Assembly (NCBI RefSeq): GCF_019721995.1
Contig: NZ_BLYC01000002.1
Span: 1 to 64,000 of the forward strand
Source of the DNA: Bathymodiolus japonicus methanotrophic gill symbiont
Lineage (GTDB): Bacteria > Pseudomonadota > Gammaproteobacteria > Methylococcales > Methylomonadaceae
DNA length: 64,000 bases
Direction: 5' to 3'
Shown here: piece after piece, positions 57,497-64,000 of the stretch
Layout of the letters: each line of letters begins with the position of its first letter
Numbering within the stretch: the first letter of the stretch is position 1
Made by a program: the position numbers and the translations under genes
The notes under the pieces: generated by a model
The model's database searches: none
The model's input: the letters and a program-made list of their open reading frames with translations, nothing else
Told to the model about the DNA's origin: nothing

Positions 57497-58816
57497 ATGC
57501 ATGAACTTGATGGCGTCAGTAGCAACCAGCAAACCAAAAGTCTGGCGATTAGTACTTTGGCTTTTACCATCTGTTTTGCAGTCTGGACTATTTTTTCCAT
57601 TATCGGAATTAAAATCAAACAAAATCTTGGGCTTAACGATACTGAATTTGGCTTATTGGTGGCGACCCCTATTTTAACCGGCTCATTAAGCCGTATCTTT
57701 TTGGGAATCTGGACTGATCAGTTCGGCGGCCGGATCGTCTATTTTGTGTTAATGCTGGCAACCTCGGTATCGGTGTTTTTATTATCCATGGTATCGACTT
57801 ATCCTATGTATCTGTTAGCCGCATTAGGTGTTGGATTGTCAGGGGGATCATTTGCCGTAGGAATCGCCTATGTCTCGCGCTGGTATGATGCTGATCATCA
57901 AGGTACTGCTCTAGGCATCTTTGGGATGGGTAATGTTGGGGCAGCGGTGACAAATTTTGGCGCACCTTTTCTTCTGATTGCTTATGGCTGGGAAAATGTT
58001 GCCAGGATTTATGCTGTTGTGCTGTTTGTGATGGCAATTGTTTTCTGGCTTATGACGCAAGAAGATCCATACACTAAAGCGCGGAAAGAAAGAGGAGAAA
58101 AAGTAAGGCCTGCATTAATGCAACTAGAGCCCTTAAAGCATTTAAGAGTCTGGCGCTTTGCAACGTATTACTTCTTTGTATTTGGTGGTTATGTTGCTTT
58201 AGCGCTGTGGTTGCCACGTTACTATATGGGTGTATATGATTTAGAGATTGCCACTGCTGGTATGCTAGCTGCCTGTTATGCTCTTCCAGGAAGTATATTC
58301 CGGGCCTTGGGTGGCTGGATGTCAGATAAAATCGGTGCGCGTAGAGTGATGTATCTTACTTTTCTGGGCTGCTTGATAATCCTGTTTTTTCTATCCTATC
58401 CTTCTACAGAATACACAGTACATGGCATACAAGGCTCAATTAACTTTAGCCTTGAAATCGGCATAGTGCCCTTTGTTATTTTGACCATTTTTCTGGGTTT
58501 CTTTATGTCTCTGGGTAAAGCGGCTGTCTATAAACATATTCCGGTTTATTACCCTGATCATGTCGGCTCAGTGGGTGGCCTGGTAGGTATGATTGGGGGT
58601 TTAGGTGGTTTTGTTCTACCGGTCTGCTTTGGCTTTATGAATGATGTGATCGGCGTCTGGACAAGCTGTTTTATGCTGCTTTTTGTTATTGTTGGAATTT
58701 CTGTCGTCTGGATGCATGTTTCAATAGTCTTGACAGATAGGCGACTCCATCCTGAGCTGAAAGGTCCGAAGTCTTTGCCTGAAATGATGCGTGGGCTTGA
58801 TGAGAATTATCCTTAG
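57497..58816 (+). CDS. narK: NarK1-type nitrate/nitrite transporter (MFS)
   Basis: A second MFS transporter, 439 aa with about 12 transmembrane segments. Signatures: LGIWTDQFGGRIVYF, GLSGGSFAVGIAYVSRWYD and GTALGIFGMGNVGAAVTNF, then GGWMSDKIGARRVMY and GLVGMIGGLGGFVLPVCFG. It is shorter and of a different subclass from the narK before narG. The two may divide proton-coupled nitrate uptake and nitrate/nitrite exchange, as in denitrifiers with NarK1 and NarK2. Start ATG 57497 (MHELDGVSSNQQTK) follows TTAGGAGG at good spacing; the 14-codon longer frame lacks this. It lies 95 bp after nirK. Confidence 0.92.
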   Translation: MHELDGVSSNQQTKSLAISTLAFTICFAVWTIFSIIGIKIKQNLGLNDTEFGLLVATPILTGSLSRIFLGIWTDQFGGRIVYFVLMLATSVSVFLLSMVSTYPMYLLAALGVGLSGGSFAVGIAYVSRWYDADHQGTALGIFGMGNVGAAVTNFGAPFLLIAYGWENVARIYAVVLFVMAIVFWLMTQEDPYTKARKERGEKVRPALMQLEPLKHLRVWRFATYYFFVFGGYVALALWLPRYYMGVYDLEIATAGMLAACYALPGSIFRALGGWMSDKIGARRVMYLTFLGCLIILFFLSYPSTEYTVHGIQGSINFSLEIGIVPFVILTIFLGFFMSLGKAAVYKHIPVYYPDHVGSVGGLVGMIGGLGGFVLPVCFGFMNDVIGVWTSCFMLLFVIVGISVVWMHVSIVLTDRRLHPELKGPKSLPEMMRGLDENYP

Positions 58817-58944
58817 CAAAAAACTTTGTAATGATATATTTTTTGTCAGGTTTCTGCTTTGCTTGTGGTTCGCAAGTGAATGATTGTATCGTTATTGTCA
58901 ACACCAGACTTTAGGGCTGTCTAACGAAAAAAGTTACCAACCTT

Positions 58945-59237
58945 CGCTGAAAATCCTGGAAACGGAGCTTTAGCGAAGTGAAGATTTTTAGTCCGCGATA
59001 GCCGTAGGGCCGTTGTTTTGTCGGAGTCTGAGCGTTAGCGAAGGTGGAGACAAAATAAAAGGCCATCCGACACGGCGTCAAGTCATTTGGAGCCTATGTT
59101 CCGACCCCTTGTTGGGTCGGGACGAGGTGACGAGGACGAATCGGGGCCGCCGGAGGCATAAGTGGTCGCGTTAAGTTTTTGCTGCTTGCTTGGGCTGGGA
59201 TGCCCAAAACAAGCTTTCGCAAAAATAGCGACTCCCC
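58945..59237 (+). repeat. Structured element SE-A, copy 5
   Basis: As the other SE-A copies, but with CATCCTGG-type differences near the 5' end (AATCCTGGAAACGG), an extra T in GAGCTTTAGCG and no final G (CTCCCC). It marks the right edge of the intact nitrate/nitrite region. The region 58817-59382 otherwise contains no gene I can support. Confidence 0.86.
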
Positions 59238-59382
59238 AAACTTGCCTTTTTGCTCCTGACCAAACGATCTCGATCGTCACGTAGAATGACCATGCTCTTC
59301 TTGAGATAGATTGGCCAGAATCAAAAAATCTTCGCAATCTTGGTAACTTTATTCCGTCAAACTGCCTAGGAATCTAATCCGC

Positions 59383-59796
59383 ATGCTAAAAATTCTTATT
59401 ATTTGCACGGGAAATTCATGCCGTAGTATTATAGGTGAGGCTTTATTTAATCACCTGGGGCAAGGGCAAATCTAGGCATTTTCTGCTGGCAGTAAGGCTA
59501 AAGGAAAAGTAAACAACAAGGCAATCGCCCTGTTAGAAAGACATGGAATAAACACGCAAGGCTTATCCAGCAAATCATGGCATAGCCTCAGTAAACAGCA
59601 GTTCGATATTATTACCGTCTGTGGCAGGGCGGCAGGAGAAACCTGCTCCAGCTATTTGTCCTCTGCTCTGAGAGTACACTGGAACACAATAGAACCCAGT
59701 CATGTTAAAGGTGGACGGGGCGCCGTATTCACAGCTTTTGAAGGTACCTATCAGGCTTTTGAACAACGCATTACTAGAATGCTGGCTTTGAATTTA
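59383..59796 (+). pseudogene. ArsC-type arsenate reductase (low-Mr phosphatase fold), broken
   Basis: The frame starts MLKILIICTGNSCRSIIGEA, with the P-loop C-T-G-N-S-C-R of thioredoxin-coupled ArsC. A TAG follows GQGQ near 59474. The same frame continues AFSAGSKAKGKVNNKAIALL, GINTQGLSSKSWHSLSKQQF, DIIITVCGRAAGETC, RVHWNTIEPSHVKGG and AFEQRITRMLAL. Usual family positions have ITVCD-A and HWD-DP, so several conserved acids are mutated (D to G, D to N). IS66 DNA removes the end. Clearly decayed. Confidence 0.78.
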
Positions 59797-60628
59797 CGCC
59801 GCGCATGTGCCATACACCCCACGAGGATGCAATCATCTGATGGCAGTGCATGATAGCCTGCATAGCCATCTACCTGCAAGTGACCTGAAAAGGCCCGCAA
59901 GAAGCTTTCAGCATGCGCTCCTGCCCGCGTTGACTGATAATCATACAAAACGATCGGGTGCTCGGATTCATGCCCACCACTCTGATGGAGCCACATATAG
60001 GATTTCGATTTCGTCTCTCGACCATCCCGAATCACATTTAAGGTTGTTTCATCGGCCTGGAGGATCTTCTGTAGAATCAGCAGAGCATGCAGTCGATCAT
60101 AAAAGGGCTGGAGCAATTCAGCGGACTTTAATACCCAGTTAGATAGCGTGGCACGAGAAAGGTCAACACTTAAGCGCTTGAAAATGGTTTCCTGCCGGTA
60201 AAAATGACTTTGATCTGGGCAGGAATGATTTCTAACTGCTCTGACTTGTCTTCGCCAGCCTCATGCAATGCATGACCGCATGCACAAACACGCTCTGCTT
60301 CAGGTAATTCATAACGGATAACTTCGCGCGGGATATCTCTGGATAATGGCTTGCGGCCTGGCTTTTTACGCTGATAGCTTAGGGTTTCTTCAGGGTCGGA
60401 ATCATCCTGCTTTAAGCTATCAAGAATGGACTCCGCTTCATTAACCAACTCCATTTGACCCGGACATTTCTCACTGGAGGTGCCAAAACGCTTATGTTGC
60501 AACAGACGAAACTGCTCCTCATACCATGTCAGTTTTTTCTGTAATTGATCCACTGTCGACTGATAGTCCAGCACCATTTTGTGCAGTACATTCGTCTCGT
60601 CTGGCAGTGTTTCAGGAAGTGATTTCAT
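59797..60628 (-). pseudogene. tnpC: IS66 tnpC with internal deletion, 3' truncated
   Basis: It starts MKSLPETLPDETNVLHKMVL and runs to EIIPAQIKVI. It then joins out of frame to TGRKPF..., compared with copy 1, where EHIQIKYGSRACENGII follows. The later part (LQADETTLNVIRDGRETKSK, LQVDGYAGYHAL) is readable to 59797, so the first two Asp blocks survive, but the Glu block is missing. Confidence 0.86.
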
Positions 60629-60716
60629 GGTGTTTATTATACCGCAGAACAGGGTTAAATAATCATTTAACTGGCTGTTTTATTAGATATTTTCCACGTA
60701 AAATAACGGCAACAAA

Positions 60717-61061
60717 TCAATTATTTATTAAGCCAGAAATAGCGGTATGAGCTTGCGCTTGCCGATAGGATAACCAGTGTAATTCACGTAAGGTTAATGA
60801 TAACGGATGTTCGTTTAACTCGGTTGGCCACTGAAACTTCCCCTTATCCAGGCGCCGATAATAAAGCCAGAACCCATTACACTCCCAATAGAGTATTTTC
60901 AGTTTATCGCGAGAGCGGTTACAAAAGACAAAAATACTTCCGGCAAAGGGATCATGGCCAAACTGTTCCGAAACAATCAGTGACAGACCATTGATAGATT
61001 TACGCATATCAGTAACGCCGGTCGCCAAAAACACTTGATTAACAACAAGTCCGTTTATCAT
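60717..61061 (-). CDS. tnpB: IS66 accessory protein TnpB
   Basis: Same 114-aa protein as at 34743: VFLATGVTDMRKSINGLSLI, then FCNRSRDKLKILYWECNGFW. It overlaps the tnpA stop by four bases. It is intact, but tnpC is broken. Confidence 0.9.
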   Translation of the reverse strand: MINGLVVNQVFLATGVTDMRKSINGLSLIVSEQFGHDPFAGSIFVFCNRSRDKLKILYWECNGFWLYYRRLDKGKFQWPTELNEHPLSLTLRELHWLSYRQAQAHTAISGLINN

Positions 61062-61399
61062 GAGATAGACCTAACCAGTTTCAGAAGCGGCTTTAATGAT
61101 GCAAGTTCTGTACTGGCACAAATTTCCAGACTGAAGCCATTAGAATGAGTCACTTTGATAACTGATGAATCAGCAGGTACGCCTGATCCGTTCAACATGT
61201 CCTCTGCAACCAGTGTTACCGGAACCAATTGCTTGGCTTGTAACACTGGTGGAGCGAGCGAACTGAATTGCTTTTTGTAATAACTGAAGATATGCGGCTT
61301 GATATCATGGGCTTTGCAATACCCGACCTGAGTTAAACGACTGGCTTGCCATTGCGGTATATGATTTTGCATAGCCGCTTTATTTTGAGATGGACTCAT
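61058..61399 (-). CDS. tnpA: IS66 TnpA
   Basis: The 113-aa protein shows the MSPSQNKAAMQNHIPQWQAS start and a helix-turn-helix-like SRLTQVGYCKAHDIKPHIFS. The C-terminal VIKVTHSNGFSLEICASTEL follows, typical of IS66 OrfA. AGGAGG precedes the ATG. It is complete, unlike the copy at 35084. Confidence 0.88.
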   Translation of the reverse strand: MSPSQNKAAMQNHIPQWQASRLTQVGYCKAHDIKPHIFSYYKKQFSSLAPPVLQAKQLVPVTLVAEDMLNGSGVPADSSVIKVTHSNGFSLEICASTELASLKPLLKLVRSIS

Positions 61400-61724
61400 A
61401 AATTCCTCCTGAGTTAATTGGAGGTATTAGTCTGCCATTTTTTATATTGGTTTAGAATGTGTACTTTAATTGACGCTTACTTCTATTCCGCCCCCTCTGC
61501 TTGGGTTTTCTTTTTTCTGGACGATCGTACAGTACATTATTGCACCTTAACCTAGAGAGAATATTAAACCGGCTTCCGATAGCTTTGTAAACAGGCTTCC
61601 ATAGGCCATTGTTGCCAAACCAGCTATCAGTGACTGTCAATATCGGAGCGGTGGAAAAATGTTCTGCAATTGCAATCAGCATTTGAGCCGCCTGAGCCAT
61701 CTTGGTCTGGAAAGGAACGACATC

Positions 61725-62004
61725 CGCTGAAAATCATGGAAACGTAGCTTAGCGAAGTGGTGATTTTTAGTCCCTGATAGGCGACAGGGCAATTCGCTGA
61801 TTCGACGTGTGCTAGCAGCACGCGAGAGGAGCAAGAATTGCATTCCGAATAGCCGTCCAGCCAGTGAGGTAGTAATGACGAAGCGGCTTTTGTGCGTAGT
61901 CGTTGCGGACGCAGGGCGTTCAGGGCATCTCCCATCCGCTGCGTAGGTGAACGAATTATGGCGACAGGAGTCCCGGAATTTCGTGAGGTAGCATGGCGCG
62001 CCTG
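61725..62004 (+). repeat. Structured element SE-B, copy 8
   Basis: Junction acgacatc/acctcttatc; exact removal restores TIRG/DVVPF. It has the GAAACGTAGC variant. Confidence 0.92.
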
Positions 62005-62193
62005 ACCTCTTATCGTGGCGGTTTCTTTTTTTGCCTGAATTGTTTTTAAGGGGAGATAAAATCGGAAATCTAAAAATAAGCACGCCCAGCGACCTTTGAC
62101 CTGTTTCAGCAACCCTACCGATACAATATTTTGTGCCCATGGATATTTGCTTTGATCCGATTTGGCAGCGTGGTCAAAAATGGCTTCACAGCC

Positions 62194-62473
62194 CAGGCGC
62201 GCCATGCTACCTCACGAAATTCCGGGACTCCTGTCGCCATAATTCGTTCACCTACGTAGCGGATGGGAGATGCCCTGAACGCGCTGCGTCCGCAACGACT
62301 ACGCACAAAAGCCGCTTCGTCATTACTACCTCACTGGCTGGACGGCTATTCGGAATGCAATTCTTGCTCCTCTCGCGTGCTGCTAGCACACGTCGAATCA
62401 GCGAATTGCCCTGTCGCCTATCAGGGACTAAAAATCACCACTTCGCTAAGCTACGTTTCCATGATTTTCAGCG
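62194..62473 (-). repeat. Structured element SE-B, copy 9, inverted
   Basis: The same 280 bp on the minus strand, 189 bp from copy 8. Exact removal restores KNIF/GCEAIF. It shares GAAACGTAGC with copies 2 and 8. Confidence 0.92.
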
Positions 62474-63018
62474 GAAGATATTTTTGCCTACTTTAGTGAT
62501 AATGGAGTCATCCAGTGCAACCAATATGCGCCCATCTGTTTCAGGAGACGGAATCAGCTCCCAGATAGTTTTCCACAGCCCAGCCCACGGAAAAGTTGAA
62601 GAAGCCATGAAAGTGTAAAAGCGCTTATTCTTGATCTCAAACCCAAACAACGTATCAAGGCAACGCCAAAGATTAGAGGTCATTGATGACGTAAAAGGAA
62701 CGATAATGGACAGGATCGTGTAAACGAACAGAGAGGCTCGTTCGCGGCCTAAAGTGGTTTCGGAAAAATGATCTTGAAGCGGGAGTAAAATATCGCGTAA
62801 AATGAACATGAATGAGGTCGTTTTATTTGTATAATCAATGTGTTATAAACTTTCATTATACAGTAAAACTAGGCCTCATTTACGATTAACCTGTTGTTTT
62901 TAAAAGGAATTCAAGGCTTTTAGTCAACGGAATGCCATTAATATTAGTAATATCTAATATTTCAGAAAAATAAGCATTAGCTGATATTCTTATGCTTTAA
63001 AAACTAGGAAACTTCAGT

Positions 63019-64000
63019 TACTGAAGGTGTGTTGGCCTTTGATGAATCAGACCGAGCACGATCTAAGTCTACAAAACGTATTTATAAGGTTTACAAGCAG
63101 AAACACAAAGGCTCCGGCGGGTATGTTAATGGACAAACGATAGTATTATTGCTGCTAGTTACCTCATCCATTACAGTGCCTGTCGGTTTTTTCTTTTATA
63201 TGCCGGATCCAGCCTTAAAGCAGTGGGATAAAGAAGATAAACGGTTGAAAAAGAGCGGTATAGCAAAAAAAGATCGGCCTATTAAGCCTGAACGTGACAG
63301 TGCCTACCCGACCAAAACAGAGATTGCATTAGGCTTATTAAAAGAGTTTAAAGTTGCGCATAGCCTGATTAAAATTAAAGGCGTACTGGCTGATGCGCTT
63401 TATGGTGAAAAAGCCTTTATGGACGAAGCCGCTAAAGAATCTGGAGGCTCGCAGGTGATTAGCCAATTAAGTAAAAACCAAAATATTGAATATAGAGGTA
63501 GAATAAGGTCAGTCGAGAGCTACTTTAATTCGATTAACAAAGGCATTGATCAGATAATACGTGTACGTGGCGGCAAAGAGATTAAAGTGACTGTCAGCAG
63601 TGCACGATTAAAGGTGAGTTCACACAGTAAAAAACGCTTTGTCATTGCCTTAAAATATGACGGTGAAAACGACTATCGCTATTTAGTGGCGACAGACCTG
63701 ACTTGGCGCACACAAGATATTATTCAAGCCTATACGTTGAGATGGCTGATTGAGGTTTTCTTTGAGGACTGGAAGCTTTATGAAGGATGGGGGCGTGAGG
63801 CCAAACAATTAGATGAAGAGGGATCAAGCCGTGGCCTGATTCTGAGTCTTTTGTTTGACCATTGCCTTCTCCTTCACCCAGAGCAAATAGCCCGCATTGA
63901 AAGCAAACTACCTGCGTATACCGTAGGAAGCTTACAGCGCAAGTCTCAAATGGATGTACTGCTTGAGTTCATCACGTCATTGCTAGAGTTTCCAGATCCT
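63019..64000 (+). pseudogene. IS-beta copy f, 5' part missing, continues past the window
   Basis: It starts abruptly at TTACTGAAGGTG (ITEGVLAFDESDRARSK) next to the IS-gamma end. It continues through VTSSITVPVGFFFYMPD and YTLRWLIEVFFEDWKLYEGW to the window edge. QLSKNQNIEY replaces QLRKNQNIEY. The missing start is exactly the portion found at 35703-36358. Confidence 0.87.

Larger units (their letters stand above)
59797..61480 (-). mobile_element. IS66-family element, copy 2, tnpC truncated
   Basis: The right end (AATTGACGCTTAC to 61480) is the IS66 terminus. tnpA and tnpB are intact. tnpC lacks about 150 bp internally and its 3' end. It contains the MITE-2 empty site near 60040. Confidence 0.9.
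61481..63018 (-). pseudogene. IS-gamma, transposase split by two SE-B elements in opposite orientations
   Basis: From the end CTGAAGTTTCC (63018) the transposase starts at 62809: MFILRDILLPLQDHFSETTL to VALDDSIITKVGKNIF. After SE-B copy 9 it continues GCEAIFDHAAKSDQSKYPWA to KKETATIRG, and after SE-B copy 8 DVVPFQTKMAQAAQMLIAIA to RPEKRKPKQRGRN, where IS66 copy 2 begins. Both joins are exactly in frame. The C-terminal YREK part is missing here but present in the fragment at 22061. About 200 bp of noncoding DNA lies between start and terminus. Confidence 0.88.

Noticed and set aside
6453-59237. SE copies as a CRISPR or integron attC array
   Set aside because: Copies are dispersed, in different genes, without regular spacers, cas genes or an integron integrase next to them.
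59238-59382. Possible gene fragment between SE-A copy 5 and the arsC remnant (minus-strand MRRFFDSGQSISRRAW)
   Set aside because: The short open stretch fuses into SE-A and shows no family resemblance.
17215-62473. SE elements as self-splicing introns
   Set aside because: Exact junctions fit an intron, but copies lie both sense and antisense to their host genes (antisense at 37182 and 61725), and no group I or group II core motif was recognised.
1-64000. tRNA or rRNA genes
   Set aside because: No cloverleaf with a TTCAA/TTCGA T-arm and CCA end, and no rRNA core sequence was noticed on either strand.

Overview
The window looks like gammaproteobacterial chromosome under heavy insertion-sequence load. 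The gene order pepA-holC-valS is the usual gammaproteobacterial one, and the intact genes are typical of aquatic denitrifying or sulfur/C1-metabolising gammaproteobacteria. I cannot name the genus. Most of the DNA is mobile elements and the genes they have broken. The intact non-mobile genes are valS, holC, pepA, gloB, a bfd-like ferredoxin, an HPP/CBS membrane protein, and a nitrate/nitrite respiration island (narK-narGHJI-hemerythrin-nirK-narK2).

Layout. 0-7 kb: remnant of a very large tyrosine recombinase gene (minus strand), cut by an IS1, two tandem Tn5-like IS4 elements and a structured repeat. 7-8.8 kb: a 204-bp MITE carrying an IS. 8.8-13.7 kb: valS, holC, pepA. 13.9-16 kb: decayed gabD and gabT (GABA to succinate). 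16-25.8 kb: nested IS copies, a solitary IS66-type element, an IS1634 fragment and a broken TPR gene. 25.8-30.3 kb: MCE-protein remnant, gloB, an intact IS, a truncated membrane glycosyltransferase and a truncated DUF433 gene. 30.3-36.8 kb: IS3/IS30/IS66 pile-up. 36.9-39.6 kb: bfd, a small interrupted gene, HPP-CBS and a cytochrome c peroxidase pseudogene. 39.6-46.3 kb: more IS remnants. 46.8-58.8 kb: the intact nitrate/nitrite island. 58.9-64 kb: arsC pseudogene, IS66 and further IS copies.

Names used below: IS-alpha (432-aa YREK transposase, ends CATCAGTGTTCCC), IS-beta (about 470-aa transposase, ends CTCGATGTTCAAG, about 1531 bp), IS-gamma (YREK transposase, one visible end CTGAAGTTTCC), MITE-1 (204 bp, ends CTGAAGTTTCCC), MITE-2 (319 bp, TTAA target duplication), and SE-A/B/C/D (structured elements of 294, 280, 260 and 300 bp).

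The most interesting system is the SE family: 17 copies or parts of copies in 64 kb. None has a convincing ORF. All complete copies start CGCTG and are inserted in either orientation into genes, transposases and MITEs. SE-B and SE-C leave no target duplication where an empty site can be reconstructed. The four subfamilies differ in sequence but keep the same helices through compensatory changes, and they use two alternative 3' modules. This is what a mobile structured RNA or hairpin element would look like. A HEARO/IscB omega-RNA-like or IS200/IS605-type non-autonomous element is my leading hypothesis; no nuclease or transposase for it lies in the window.
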